Counted from the first letter of the stretch, positions 1-8,491 are shown. The stretch is DNA of 64,000 bases from Myxococcales bacterium (GCA_016793465.1 JAEUJW010000039.1:248001-312000), one strand, 5' to 3'. Translations and numbers: made by a program. The notes: a model not told the origin generated them from the letters alone.

Positions 1-2
1 TC

Positions 3-1532
3 GACGTGGCGGTCAACAAGGACGTCGACATCCTGTTCGTGATCGACAACTCGGGGTCGATGGCGGAGGAGCAGGCGCTGCTGTCGGCCAACTTCGGAGC
101 GTTCATCAACGTGCTCGAGCGCGAGGACGTGCGCGCCAACTACCGCATCGGCGTGACGACCACCGACGTCGGTAACCCGCGCTGCAGCAACACCACGCCC
201 GAGCTCGGCCACCTGGTGCTGTCGAGCTGTCGGGACCGGGTCGCGTCGGGCGACTTCACGGCCAACGGCGAGGACCACGCCTACGCGTGCACCGACTTCT
301 GCGACAAGACCGGCGACGAGCTGAGGATCAAGGAGACGCGGCTCGGCAAGGACGACGAGCCGAGGCCGCGCAAGTGGCTCGAGAGCATCGAGGGCACCAT
401 CAACGTCGAGGGCGTGTCGTCGATGGTCGAGGCGTTCCAGTGCTACGGCCCGCAGGGCGTGTCCGGCTGCGGGTTCGAGTCGCACCTCGAGAGCATGTAC
501 CTCGCGCTGGCCGGGGCGAAGGACGCCAACTCGCAGCACAACTACGGGTTCTTGCGCGAGAAGGCGATCCTGTCGGTGGTGTTCATCACCGACGAGGCCG
601 ACTGCTCGTACAACCCCGCGGCCAAGGAGATCTTCACCACCAACAAGGTGTTCTGGGAGGACCCGCTGACCGACAAGGCGTCGCTGTCGTCGACCTGCTG
701 GAACGCGGGCGTGGCCTGCACCGGCAGCGGGACCTACGAGGAGTGCCACGCCGAGAATTACGACCTCGCGGGCCAGCCGGGCGCGAGCGACGCGGAGGCG
801 GTGCTGAAGCCGGTCGGCAAGTACGTCGAGTTCCTGCAGGGCATCGAGGACGCCAAGCAGGCGTTCGACGGCTCGCAGGAGGTGCTGGTCTCGCTGATCG
901 CGGGCGTGCCGATCGGCTACGAGCGCGGCGAGGCCGAGATCCCCTACGCCGACGCGGTCGACGCCGACTTCCAGTCGATGTACGGCGTCGGCCCGGGCTG
1001 CGTCGTCGGCGACCCGGGCGACCCGGCCGCGGCCGCGGTCCCGCCGGTGCGCGAGCGCGAGTTCGCCGAGGCGTTCGCGGTCGAGGACCAGCGCAACCTG
1101 TACTCGATCTGCCAGGACGACTACTCGGCCGCGCTCGACGCCATCGCCAACAAGCTGATCAAGCAGATCAAGCCGGCGTGCATGACCCGCTGCGTCTACG
1201 ACGCCGACCCGGACACGACCATCGCCGAGCCCGTCTGCGAGCTGTCCGACGTCGACGACGAGACCGAGGCGAGCACCGACATCCCGGCGTGCGTCGAGGT
1301 CGACGGCGCGTGGGCGGTGCCCGACGGCTCGGTCGCCTGCTTCGCGGCGCTCAACGACCCCGACGGCGCGCGCACGCCGAGCGACATCGACGACATGTCC
1401 GACTACTGCGCCGACCAGGGCCTCAACCTCGAGTTCAAGCTGGTCCGCACGGCGCCGGCGCCGGCCGGGTCGCACGTGCAGGCGACCTGCCGCCTGTCGG
1501 ACAACAAGGGCCGCGACTGCCCGAACCTGTGA
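3..1532 (+). CDS. von Willebrand factor A domain secreted protein (5' partial)
   Basis: Reading frame is open at the left edge of the window, so the N-terminus (probably a lipoprotein or Sec signal) is missing; the first possible start inside the window is a GTG at 6. The vWA fold is shown by a MIDAS motif DNSGS at residues 14-18 (counting from that GTG) and a later VFITDEADCS strand/loop near residue 195 that would complete the metal site. Many cysteines (for example CSNTTPE, CYGPQGVSGCG, CMTRCVYDADP) indicate an exported, disulfide-bonded protein. Such Cys-rich vWA proteins are common surface or secreted proteins in myxobacteria. The ligand is unknown. It ends 80 bases before the convergent beta-barrel candidate. 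Confidence 0.8.
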   Translation, partial: DVAVNKDVDILFVIDNSGSMAEEQALLSANFGAFINVLEREDVRANYRIGVTTTDVGNPRCSNTTPELGHLVLSSCRDRVASGDFTANGEDHAYACTDFCDKTGDELRIKETRLGKDDEPRPRKWLESIEGTINVEGVSSMVEAFQCYGPQGVSGCGFESHLESMYLALAGAKDANSQHNYGFLREKAILSVVFITDEADCSYNPAAKEIFTTNKVFWEDPLTDKASLSSTCWNAGVACTGSGTYEECHAENYDLAGQPGASDAEAVLKPVGKYVEFLQGIEDAKQAFDGSQEVLVSLIAGVPIGYERGEAEIPYADAVDADFQSMYGVGPGCVVGDPGDPAAAAVPPVREREFAEAFAVEDQRNLYSICQDDYSAALDAIANKLIKQIKPACMTRCVYDADPDTTIAEPVCELSDVDDETEASTDIPACVEVDGAWAVPDGSVACFAALNDPDGARTPSDIDDMSDYCADQGLNLEFKLVRTAPAPAGSHVQATCRLSDNKGRDCPNL

Positions 1533-1613
1533 GCTGCCACGCGGCGCCCCGGCGGCCGGGGGACGCGCTGGGGACTCGCCCGGCCGCCCGGGGTGCACAC
1601 CACGCGCGTGGGA

Positions 1614-2618
1614 TCAGAAGCGGACGACCACGCGCACGCTGGCCTGCAGGTAGACCGGGAACTTGCCCGGGGCGCTCAGCAGGGCGTAGTAGCGGAAGCC
1701 GCCGCCGAAGCTGAAGTGGCGGCGCACGTGCACGTCGACGGCGCCGCCGAAGTACAGCTCGGGGATGATGCTCTGCTCGCAGGTCTTCTCGGCGCCGCAC
1801 TTCAGGCCGACGTCGCAGCCGCCGTTGTCGAGGCACTTCTCGCCGAGCTGACCCTTGACGACGCCGTCGGGGGTGGCGACGCGCAGGCCGCCGACGCCGC
1901 CCTCGATCAGCGGGACGAACCGCCCGAGGTCGAGGGCGATGACCGGTCCGGCGCCGAAGCCCGCGGCCTTGATCGTGCCGCGCGCGGCCTGCAGCACGAC
2001 GTCGCCGCCGCTGTCCTCGGCCCGGACCTCCTGCACGGGGTGGACCGAGTAGCTGCCCTGGGCGCGCAGCCACAGCCACTTCATGATCTGCACGTCGACC
2101 TCGCCGCCGACCCCGGCGCCGTGCGTGCGCCCGGGGCGGTTCTGGAACTCGAGGCGGAAGCTGGCGAACAGCGGGGCGACGGTGAAGGCGAACCGGCGCG
2201 CGCTCGAGTAGCCGCGCCGCAGATCGGGGGTGGTGCGCAGGTGGACCGGCTGCGGCTGGTTGTTAGGCGCCCGCATGAACGGGGTGTCGTTGGGGTCGCG
2301 CGGCGGGGCGTCGGGGATCTCGCCGGCGTGCGGGGGCGGCTGCGGGGCGGCGCTCGGCGAGGCTGGCGGCGGGAATGTCGGCGCGGGCGCGGCGGTCGAC
2401 GTGGACGGTGCAGGCGACGGCGGCGCGGCGGGCAGGCTCGAGGCCGGGGGGCGCGCGGCGGTCGACGTGGACGGTGCAGGCGACGGCGGCGCGGCGGGCA
2501 CGCTCGGGGCCGGGTCGGGCGCGGCCGACGGCGCCGGCCCGGGCGGCGTCGCGGCGGGCGCCGGGGCCGAGTCCGGGGGCCCGACGGCCAGCACGGCCAG
2601 GAGCGCGAGCCACGACAT
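1614..2618 (-). CDS. Outer-membrane beta-barrel-like protein with Pro/Ala-rich N-terminal linker
   Basis: 334 residues from an ATG at 2618; a longer in-frame start exists at 2705 but would remove the clear signal peptide (MSWLALLAVLAVG). After the signal comes about 90 residues rich in Pro, Ala, Ser and Thr, then a C-terminal half with alternating hydrophobic/polar strands (for example FAFTVAPLFASFRLEF, VPLIEGGVGGLRV, FSFGGGFRYYALL) ending VRVVVRF; a terminal aromatic residue is typical of outer-membrane barrels recognised by the Bam complex. A Cys-containing loop (CLDNGGCDVGLKCGAEKTC) suggests a disulfide-stabilised extracellular loop. Function beyond an outer-membrane protein is not recognisable. 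The linker is encoded partly by a duplicated 44-bp DNA segment. Confidence 0.7.
   Translation of the reverse strand: MSWLALLAVLAVGPPDSAPAPAATPPGPAPSAAPDPAPSVPAAPPSPAPSTSTAARPPASSLPAAPPSPAPSTSTAAPAPTFPPPASPSAAPQPPPHAGEIPDAPPRDPNDTPFMRAPNNQPQPVHLRTTPDLRRGYSSARRFAFTVAPLFASFRLEFQNRPGRTHGAGVGGEVDVQIMKWLWLRAQGSYSVHPVQEVRAEDSGGDVVLQAARGTIKAAGFGAGPVIALDLGRFVPLIEGGVGGLRVATPDGVVKGQLGEKCLDNGGCDVGLKCGAEKTCEQSIIPELYFGGAVDVHVRRHFSFGGGFRYYALLSAPGKFPVYLQASVRVVVRF
2391..2500. repeat. Direct repeat of 44 bp, 66-bp period, in the linker of the beta-barrel gene
   Basis: The 44 bases at 2391-2434 recur at 2457-2500. They encode the SPAPSTSTAA-type Pro/Ser/Thr linker on the minus strand. The 66-bp period keeps the reading frame, so copy-number change would only lengthen or shorten the linker. 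Confidence 0.8.
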
Positions 2619-2707
2619 CGGCCACAGGCTACCGCAACGCGGGCCGGGGCGGGGCCGCGGCGGCCGGCGGTGGACAAAGCGGCGGGCGATGTGTAGACAG
2701 GCCATCC

Positions 2708-3625
2708 GTGACGGACGAACAGCAGAAGCCCGCGCCGACCGGGCCCGAGCCGGGCCCCGTGGTGGGCGAACGCATGGCCCTGCCGCAGTGGGACCGCGGA
2801 CGCACCAAGAAGCGCGGCGGCGGGGCCCAGCCGCAGGACGACGCGTTCCAGGCCGGCGTCAAGGAGGTCGGGCGCGGGGCGGCGCGGAGCAGCCGCGGGG
2901 TCGTGCTCGGGCTGGTCCTCGGGGTCGGCGCCATCGTCACGGCGGTGGTCGTGTACTCGCGCGGGCAGCAGGCCTCGGCCTCGGCCACGCGCGTGCTGTC
3001 CGAGGCGGTGGCCTACGAGTCGCGGGCGGCGGTCGGCGATCCGGAGCTGCTGCTCGGCAAGTCGAAGCGGCGCCCGACGTCGCCGGTCGTCAAGGACGAG
3101 GCGGCCCGCGCCGAGGCGGTCGACAAGGCCCTGACCGAGCTGTCGAGCGCGGCCGCCGGCAGCATGGCCGAGACCGACGGCATGTTGATGCGCGCGGTCC
3201 GGCTGATGCGCGAGGGCAAGGCGGCCGAGGCGGAGGCGGAGTACCGCTCGTTCCTCGAGCGGGGCGGGGCGGGCCACCCGCTGCGCTGGGCGGCCCGCGA
3301 GGGCCTGGGCTTCGCGCGCGAGGCCCAGGGCGACCTCGACGGCGCGCTCGTCGAGTTCACGGCGCTGGCCGGCGAGAAGGGCGTATTTTACCGCGACATG
3401 GGGCTCTACCACCGGGCTCGCGTGCTCGAGCGGCAGGGCAAGAAGGACGAGGCGCTGACGGTGTACCACCAGTACATCGCCGAGTACCCGCTGAGCGACC
3501 CGTCGCTCGCGCAGGTCGAGGTCAAGAAGCGGCTCGAGGAGCTCGACCCCAAGTCGGTGGTCGAAGCGGCGCCGGAGTCGGTGGTGCAGATGGTCGACGA
3601 GGCCCCGCCCGAGGCGGCCCCGTGA
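2708..3625 (+). CDS. Single-pass membrane protein with TPR-like domain (YfgM-like position)
   Basis: 305 residues from a GTG at 2708; an upstream frame extension exists but is antisense to the barrel gene and has no start context. Roughly 60 polar N-terminal residues are followed by one transmembrane segment (VVLGLVLGVGAIVTAVVVY) and then helical repeats with TPR-like spacing (EAEAEYRSFLERG, GFAREAQGDLDGALVEF, YHRARVLERQGKKDEAL). Its stop overlaps the start of the BamB-like gene (GTGA), so the two are translationally coupled. In many proteobacteria a membrane-anchored TPR protein (YfgM) lies just upstream of bamB and works in envelope protein quality control; that role here is inference from order and architecture. 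Confidence 0.75.
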   Translation: MTDEQQKPAPTGPEPGPVVGERMALPQWDRGRTKKRGGGAQPQDDAFQAGVKEVGRGAARSSRGVVLGLVLGVGAIVTAVVVYSRGQQASASATRVLSEAVAYESRAAVGDPELLLGKSKRRPTSPVVKDEAARAEAVDKALTELSSAAAGSMAETDGMLMRAVRLMREGKAAEAEAEYRSFLERGGAGHPLRWAAREGLGFAREAQGDLDGALVEFTALAGEKGVFYRDMGLYHRARVLERQGKKDEALTVYHQYIAEYPLSDPSLAQVEVKKRLEELDPKSVVEAAPESVVQMVDEAPPEAAP

Positions 3626-4791
3626 GGCGTCTGGCGCTGGCGCTGGCGCTGGCGGGCTGCGGCGCCGGCGAGCGGCCGGTGGCGGTGTTCCCGGCGGAGG
3701 ACGACGGGGCGCGCATGAACCTGTCGCCGGCGCTGCTGAAGCAGGTGACGCTGCCCGACAACTTCGTGCTGCGTCCCGACGAGTTCGCGGGCGTGGTGCC
3801 CGACGCCCAGCGGCGCCTGGTGTACGTCGGCAACCGCGCGGGCACGCTGCTGGCGGTGCGCATGGAGGACGGCGGCGTGGCCTGGGAGACGACGTTCCCG
3901 GGGGCGATCTCCAGCCAGGGCGTGCTCGCCGACGACGGCAAGCTGCTGCTCATGGGCACCGACAACGGCGACCTGGTGGCCTTCGACCTCGAGACCCAGA
4001 AGCCGCGCTGGACCTACGAGACGACCGGCACCATCCGCAACGAGCCGCTCGTGCACGACGGCATGGTGTTCATCGTCAACTCGCGCGACCAGGTGTTCGC
4101 GCTCGACCTGGCGAGCGGGTCGTGGCGCTGGCAGTACGACCAGCCGTACCCGACCGAGTTCACGGTCCACGGCCACGCGGGCCTGGCCTACCACGCGCCC
4201 GAGCAGGGCGACGAGGCGGCCGGCACGATCTACACCGGGTTCTCGAACGGCAAGGTCGCGGCCATCGGGGCGACCAGCGGCGAGGCGCTGTGGGTCGCCA
4301 GCGTGGCCCCGCGCGACGGCGGCGACTTCATCGACGCCGACGCGACGCCGCTGATCAACTCCGAGGCCGGCGAGGTCGTGGTCGCCGGGCAGAACACCGG
4401 GGTCTACGGGCTGGCGCTGGCGGACGGCAGCCAGCGGTGGTTCCGGCCGGTGCGCGGCGCGGGCTCGGTGGTCCGCGGGCCGCGCGGGCTGATGGTGTTC
4501 TCGTCGGCGCTCGAGGGGATGTTCGCGCTCGAGCACGGCGGGCGCGTGCGCTGGCGCCAGCAGCTCAACCCCGGCTTCGTGTCGGCGCCGCTGGTGATCG
4601 GCGACATCGCGTTCATCACCCACTCGGACGACGGACTGCTGGCCTACGACATCGAGACGTCGGAGTACCTCGGCGGGCTCGACACCGGCAGCGGGATGTC
4701 GGGGCCGCCGATCCACGACCCGGTGTTCGGGCGCTTCTACGCGGTGTCGAACCGCGGGCTGTTGATGGTGTTCCGCCTGCAGCAGGGCTGA
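3622..4791 (+). CDS. PQQ-type beta-propeller lipoprotein, BamB-like
   Basis: 389 residues starting at GTG 3622, overlapping the upstream stop. The N-terminus is a short lipoprotein signal ending in LALAGC (lipidated Cys at residue 13). The rest is repeated propeller blades with the PQQ-repeat signature of a Tyr/Val-rich strand, a G-x-L-x-A-x-D-x-x-[ST]-G core and a Trp (GNRAGTLLAVRMEDGGVAWE, GTDNGDLVAFDLETQKPRW, VNSRDQVFALDLASGSWRW). This matches BamB, the outer-membrane lipoprotein that scaffolds BamA, in length and design. Other PQQ-blade lipoproteins look alike, so BamB is likely rather than certain. The stop is 7 bases from the convergent repeat protein. Confidence 0.75.
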   Translation: MRRLALALALAGCGAGERPVAVFPAEDDGARMNLSPALLKQVTLPDNFVLRPDEFAGVVPDAQRRLVYVGNRAGTLLAVRMEDGGVAWETTFPGAISSQGVLADDGKLLLMGTDNGDLVAFDLETQKPRWTYETTGTIRNEPLVHDGMVFIVNSRDQVFALDLASGSWRWQYDQPYPTEFTVHGHAGLAYHAPEQGDEAAGTIYTGFSNGKVAAIGATSGEALWVASVAPRDGGDFIDADATPLINSEAGEVVVAGQNTGVYGLALADGSQRWFRPVRGAGSVVRGPRGLMVFSSALEGMFALEHGGRVRWRQQLNPGFVSAPLVIGDIAFITHSDDGLLAYDIETSEYLGGLDTGSGMSGPPIHDPVFGRFYAVSNRGLLMVFRLQQG

Positions 4792-4798
4792 CGGCGCC

Positions 4799-6451
4799 TC
4801 AGCGCACGCGGGCGTCGAGGCTGGCGTCGACGGCGACGCGCTGGGCGGCGGCGCCGGTGAACTCGACGGTGGCCCACTCGCCGTCGAGGCGCACGCGGGC
4901 GGCCGGGTAGGCGTCGCCGGTCATCGGCGCGAGCAGGGTGCGGCGGTGCAGCTTGCCGTCGCGGGTGCGGGCGACCAGGAGGAGCTGCGCGCTGGCGCCG
5001 GCGGTGCCGGCGACGAGCAGCTGCACGCGCGGGTGCTGACCGGCGCCGCGGATCCAGCCGTCGACGCGGGCGACCTGGAAGGCGGGCAGGTAACCGGCGT
5101 GGAACTCGTCGCCGTCGCGGGCGATCACCTGGGCCCAGTGCAGGCACACGCGCGCGCCGCTCTCGGCGGTGCAGCGGTCGGTGTAGCCGAGGATGAACAG
5201 GCTGCCGCTGCGGCGCACGAGCGCGTGGCGCTCGCCCGCCGGCGGGACGTGGGCCGCGGGGGCGGCGAACAGCGGGGCGCGATCGGCGAGCAGGACGCCG
5301 GTGACCCACGGCAGGTCGGGCGGGACGATCTCCGAGGCGGTCTGCGGCCAGCGGATCGTGCGCGTGCCGCCGTCGCCGCTGCGGCCCGTGATCGTGAGGG
5401 CGTGGAGGACGACGCCGTGGTCGCGGTAGAGCGCGCCGCCGGGGATCGGGGCCGGGCCCTGATGCAGCGGGAGGTCGGCCGGGGCGGCGGCGAGGGCGGG
5501 CAGCGGGTCGCCGGAGAACGACCAGCGGGCCAGCCACTGCACGGCCTCGGCGAGGCTCGGGCGGGCGCCGAGCGTGCCGGCCGCATCGACGCTGGCGCCG
5601 AGGTCGGCGGCGAGGGTGCGACGGGCGGCGGCGACGGCCTCGGGCGGGCCCAGCAGGCGGGCGGCGAGCCAGTAGCCGTCGGCGGCCGCGGGCGCGAGGG
5701 GCGGCGCGCTCGCGGACAGCGGGTCGGGGGGCGTGCTGGCCTCGGGGACAGGCGGCTCGGCGCGCTGGCTGGCCTTTGGGTCAGGTTTTTCGCCGGGCTT
5801 GCTGGTCGGTTTGTCGGTCGACTTGCTGGCCTTCGGGTCCGGTTTGTCGCCGGGCTTGTCGGTCGGCTTGCTGGCCTTTGGGACGGGTTTGTCGGCAGGC
5901 CTGCTGGCCTTCGGGTCAGGTTTGTCGCCGGGCTTGGAGGTCGGCTTGTCGGTCGACTTGCTGGCCTTTGGGTCGGGTTTGTCGGCAGACCTGCTGGCCT
6001 TCGGGTCAGGTTTTTCGCCGGGCTTGTCGGTCGGCTTGTCGGTCGGCTTGCTGGCCTTTGGGCCAGGTTTGTCGCCGGGTTTATCGGTCGGCTTGTCGGT
6101 CGGTTTGCTGGCCTTCGGGTCAGGTTTTTCGCCGGGTTTGGAGGTCGGCTTGTCGGTCGACTTGCTGGCCTTCGGGTCAGGTTTGTCGGTCGACATGGAG
6201 GTCGGTTTGTCGGTCGGCTTGCTGGCCCTCGGGTCGGGCTGCTTGGCGCCGGAGGGGACGGCGCCGGGCCTGGTGGCCTCGCCGGTCGTCTTGCTGGCGG
6301 ACGCGCCGGGCTTGCTCGCCCTGGGCTCGGTCGGCTTGTCGGTCGACGTGCTGGCCCTGGGGTCAGGTCTGGCGGCCGCGGCGGTCGAGCCGAGCGCGCA
6401 CGCGGCCGCGGCGAGCGACGCGAGGACGGCGCGGCACGGGCGGGGCGGCAT
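4799..6451 (-). CDS. Exported protein with long Lys/Pro/Asp-rich repeat region
   Basis: 550 residues from ATG 6451 (an in-frame ATG 18 bases upstream is possible). A signal peptide (CRAVLASLAAAACALGSTAAAA) is followed by about 200 residues of degenerate repeats built from units such as DPKASKSTDKPTSKPGEK, then a globular C-terminal half of about 300 residues with no family I recognise (contains WLAARLLGPPEAV, GYTDRCTAESGARVCLHW). The repeat array is visible as a minisatellite at 5770-6370. The highly charged Pro-rich repeats look like a periplasm- or wall-spanning stalk that positions the C-terminal domain; this is inference. Confidence 0.6.
   Translation of the reverse strand: MPPRPCRAVLASLAAAACALGSTAAAARPDPRASTSTDKPTEPRASKPGASASKTTGEATRPGAVPSGAKQPDPRASKPTDKPTSMSTDKPDPKASKSTDKPTSKPGEKPDPKASKPTDKPTDKPGDKPGPKASKPTDKPTDKPGEKPDPKASRSADKPDPKASKSTDKPTSKPGDKPDPKASRPADKPVPKASKPTDKPGDKPDPKASKSTDKPTSKPGEKPDPKASQRAEPPVPEASTPPDPLSASAPPLAPAAADGYWLAARLLGPPEAVAAARRTLAADLGASVDAAGTLGARPSLAEAVQWLARWSFSGDPLPALAAAPADLPLHQGPAPIPGGALYRDHGVVLHALTITGRSGDGGTRTIRWPQTASEIVPPDLPWVTGVLLADRAPLFAAPAAHVPPAGERHALVRRSGSLFILGYTDRCTAESGARVCLHWAQVIARDGDEFHAGYLPAFQVARVDGWIRGAGQHPRVQLLVAGTAGASAQLLLVARTRDGKLHRRTLLAPMTGDAYPAARVRLDGEWATVEFTGAAAQRVAVDASLDARVR
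5770..6370. repeat. Minisatellite encoding K-P-x-D/S-K repeats
   Basis: Degenerate tandem units of about 18-48 bp built from phrases such as GGCTTGTCGGTCGGCTTG and CTGGCCTTCGGGTCAGG alternate through this stretch. All changes keep the reading frame of the minus-strand gene. Slippage-prone structure suggests repeat number varies between strains. Confidence 0.8.
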
Positions 6452-6598
6452 GGCGGGGGCAGGGTACAACGAGATCGCGCGGGGCCCACAGCCCCGGCGG
6501 CGGGATTCGCCGCGGCCCGCGGTCGCGGCCGCGAGGCGCCGGCGCGTTGGGTTCGGGCGGCGGCTGTGCTAGGGATCGGCCCTCGCCAAGGAGTGCCC

Positions 6599-7012
6599 AT
6601 GCGACGCCTCAACCACCTCGTGTCCCTCGCCCTGCTCGCGCTCGTGGCCTGCAGCAACAGCCCGTCGGGGCCGCCGGCGAGCCCGCAGCCGACCCCCGCG
6701 CCGGCCGAGAACCCGCCGGCCGGCGAGGCCCCCGCGGCGTCCGCGGGCGAGACGCCGCAGCCGCCGCCGGGCGTCGTGGTCTCGCCGAAGCCGCCCGCCG
6801 ACGCGCCCGCGCCCGCGGAGGAGCCGAAGTCGGGCGAGGTCGTCACCTGCACCCCGGACAAGCGCAAGGGCGGGGTGTGCACCCGCGAGTTCCGCCCGGT
6901 CTGCGGGTCGTACGCGGACAACACCACCAAAACGTTCGCCAACCCGTGCGTGGCCTGCAGCGACGAGAAGGTCGTCAGCCACGTCGCCGGCAAGTGCCCG
7001 GAGGCGTCGTAG
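6599..7012 (+). CDS. Kazal-type domain lipoprotein
   Basis: 137 residues from ATG 6599 with AAGGAG at 6588-6593 as ribosome binding site. Lipoprotein signal MRRLNHLVSLALLALVAC (Cys18), a Pro/Ala-rich spacer of about 65 residues, then a C-terminal Kazal-like module: CTREFRPVCGSYADNTTKTF followed by ANPCVACSD and a last Cys near the end. The C-x-P-V-C-G-S and T-F-x-N-x-C spacing is that of Kazal serine-protease inhibitors. It is probably an outer-membrane-anchored inhibitor of exogenous or self proteases, plausible for a predator that secretes proteases. The target protease cannot be read from the sequence. Confidence 0.75.
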   Translation: MRRLNHLVSLALLALVACSNSPSGPPASPQPTPAPAENPPAGEAPAASAGETPQPPPGVVVSPKPPADAPAPAEEPKSGEVVTCTPDKRKGGVCTREFRPVCGSYADNTTKTFANPCVACSDEKVVSHVAGKCPEAS

Positions 7013-7066
7013 GCGGCCCGGGAGGCCCGGTCCGGCGCGGACGGGCCGGGCGCGCCTTGCGGGGGG

Positions 7067-7093
7067 TTGACGGTCGGCGGGGAGTCGTATAGA
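7067..7093 (+). promoter_or_regulatory. Putative sigma-70 promoter of tRNA-Thr
   Basis: TTGACG (7067-7072) and TATAGA (7088-7093) are separated by 15 bases, a little shorter than the usual 17, and lie 34 bases before the mature tRNA. After phage integration this promoter points directly into the attL/int region, so read-through could reach int. Confidence 0.5.
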
Positions 7094-7126
7094 AAGCGAG
7101 CCCTTCCGCGAGCTACGTCGTTTCAC

Positions 7127-7199
7127 GCCGTTGTAGCTCAGTCGGTAGAGCAGCTGATTCGTAATCAGCAGGTCCCCGGTTCGAATCCGGGCAACGGCT
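7127..7199 (+). tRNA. tRNA-Thr(CGT)
   Basis: Full cloverleaf: acceptor GCCGTTG/CAACGGC, D stem GCTC/GAGC, anticodon stem GCTGA/TCAGC with loop TTCGTAA (anticodon CGT, reads ACG), T stem CCCGG/CCGGG with TTCGAAT. The discriminator base is T and CCA is not encoded. The 3' part from the anticodon loop onward is inside the attL core, so it is supplied by the phage and the gene stays intact. Confidence 0.97.
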
Positions 7200-7201
7200 C
7201 T
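7158..7201. repeat. attL core (44 bp)
   Basis: The 44 bases from the anticodon loop to two bases past the tRNA discriminator are identical to 48984-49027. Similarity extends four more bases leftward with a single mismatch (A7157 against T48983), which places the crossover inside the identical block. Insertion at the anticodon loop of a tRNA gene is a classical tyrosine-integrase target. Confidence 0.95.
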
Positions 7202-7481
7202 AGCCCAGCGAGGCGGTCAAAAGACCGCGGAACCCCCGATACCGACCTCTCCCGAGAGAAATCTCGGGAGAGGGGGGTCCCAAGCTGCTGAGCCCACGCC
7301 CCCCCGGGGATCTACCAGTAGAACGCTCGCCGCTGGGATCTCTCCCGGTGGTCACCCGTCCAGTGACGCCGCTGGCGCGCCGGCAAACGCTGGTCCGCCT
7401 ACAGCGTCGACGGCGGCAGCGGCGCTCCACAGAGCCGTCCACAGGTCCTCGGGGGCAGCTGTCCCCGGATGCATCTGGCCC
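7202..7481. other. Non-coding attP-arm region between attL and int
   Basis: 280 bases without a convincing gene. It holds two perfect stem-loops close to the core: GCGGTC-AAAA-GACCGC (7213-7228) and a 12-bp stem with GAAA loop (7246-7273). Further on only GC-rich sequence is seen. Integrase or excisionase arm sites are expected here by analogy with other tyrosine-integrase phages, but no repeated arm motif is obvious. Confidence 0.5.
7246..7273 (+). other. Perfect 12-bp stem-loop with GNRA-type loop beside attL
   Basis: CCTCTCCCGAGA (7246-7257), loop GAAA, TCTCGGGAGAGG (7262-7273). It is followed by GGGGTCCC rather than a T tract, so it is not a textbook terminator; it could end or attenuate tRNA read-through, or be a recombination structure. 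A smaller stem at 7213-7228 precedes it. Confidence 0.55.
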
Positions 7482-8435
7482 GTGACGACACAGCCGCCGG
7501 TCGCCATGCCTGCGATCAGCGACTGCGTCGCCACCTACCTCGCCGAGGTCACGCCGACCAAGGCCCCATCGACACGCCGTCATGACCCCTACTACGCGCG
7601 GATCGTCCTCGAGGGACTCCGCAACTGCGAGGAGCAACTCCTCGCTGGACCGCTCGACGCCTCCGACATCGCGTCCCTCGGACCGCCGGAGGTCGACCTG
7701 CTGCACCGGCAGATCGGTATCGACGCCGGCCACAGGACGCTGGCGAACCGCGTGCTCAGCTTCGTCAGCGAGGTGTGCAAGCTCGCCGAGCGCCGAGGCT
7801 GGCGCGCGGCGAACACGAACCCGACGACGCCGATCCGTCGCTACAACGAGCCCCGCCGCACGCGCTTCCTCCACGAGAAGCAGCGCGCCGCGTGGATCCG
7901 CGGCGCGCGCGAGGCGGTCCTCGCAGGCGAGGTGACCTACAGCGCCGCGCTGGTGTCGTTGCTCATGTTGCTCGCCGGCCTCCGGTGGAGTTCGGCGCGA
8001 GGGCTGCTCTGGTCCGAGGTCGACCTCGTGCACGGGACGATCCGTCTGTCGCCCCGGACCGAGGACCGGGAGAACAAGGCCGGCGACGAGACCACGATCG
8101 GCCTCAGCGACGACGTCCTTGAGCTGCTCCGAAGCACGCCACGATACTGCGAGTACGTGGCGCCGAACCCCGCCACCCGCAGGCCGTACACGGACATCCG
8201 CTGCGCCTTGGAGCGCATCAAGGCCAGGTCCGGCGTCCCGCTCTTCACGCCGCACATGGGGCGGCACTCCTTCGGCACGGCGCTCGCGGAGGCGGGGCTG
8301 ACCGAGGCTGAGATCGGCGCGTTGCTCGGGAGCACCGCGGCGAACGCCCAGCGCTACACGCACCTCGTCGGCGGCACGCAGCGTCGTTCGATCGCTCGCG
8401 CCGCCGCGGCCGTGAGGGGAGGAGCCACATGGTGA
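7482..8435 (+). CDS. int: Tyrosine recombinase / phage integrase
   Basis: 317 residues from GTG 7482 (ATG 7506 is an alternative start). The catalytic domain shows Arg I in AGLRWSS (R168), the H-x-x-R box HMGRH (H258, R261) with H262, and the nucleophile in QRYTHL (Y292), followed by a short basic tail. The N-terminal 110 residues fit a core-binding SAM-like domain. It would catalyse integration into and, with an unidentified excisionase, excision from the tRNA-Thr gene whose attL lies 280 bases upstream. No strong ribosome binding site is seen. In the prophage it could be transcribed only from a local promoter or by read-through from the tRNA gene. Confidence 0.93.
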   Translation: MTTQPPVAMPAISDCVATYLAEVTPTKAPSTRRHDPYYARIVLEGLRNCEEQLLAGPLDASDIASLGPPEVDLLHRQIGIDAGHRTLANRVLSFVSEVCKLAERRGWRAANTNPTTPIRRYNEPRRTRFLHEKQRAAWIRGAREAVLAGEVTYSAALVSLLMLLAGLRWSSARGLLWSEVDLVHGTIRLSPRTEDRENKAGDETTIGLSDDVLELLRSTPRYCEYVAPNPATRRPYTDIRCALERIKARSGVPLFTPHMGRHSFGTALAEAGLTEAEIGALLGSTAANAQRYTHLVGGTQRRSIARAAAAVRGGATW

Positions 8436-8491
8436 CGCTCGCCCCGTTCAACTCCGACACCATCGCGTTCGAGGTGCTCGATGCTCGCTGA
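8429..8491 (+). CDS. Possible 20-residue coupling peptide between int and yqaJ
   Basis: ATG 8429 has a strong upstream GGGGAGGAG (8416-8424), overlaps the int stop and ends over the start of the exonuclease gene (ATGCTCGCTGA). The encoded MVTLAPFNSDTIAFEVLDAR has no recognisable function. Its likely role, if translated, is to carry ribosomes to the weakly signalled start at 8481. Confidence 0.35.
   Translation: MVTLAPFNSDTIAFEVLDAR

Noticed and set aside
6941..7066. Terminator between the Kazal lipoprotein and the tRNA
   Set aside because: GC-rich complementary segments exist but no T tract, and pairing is interrupted.
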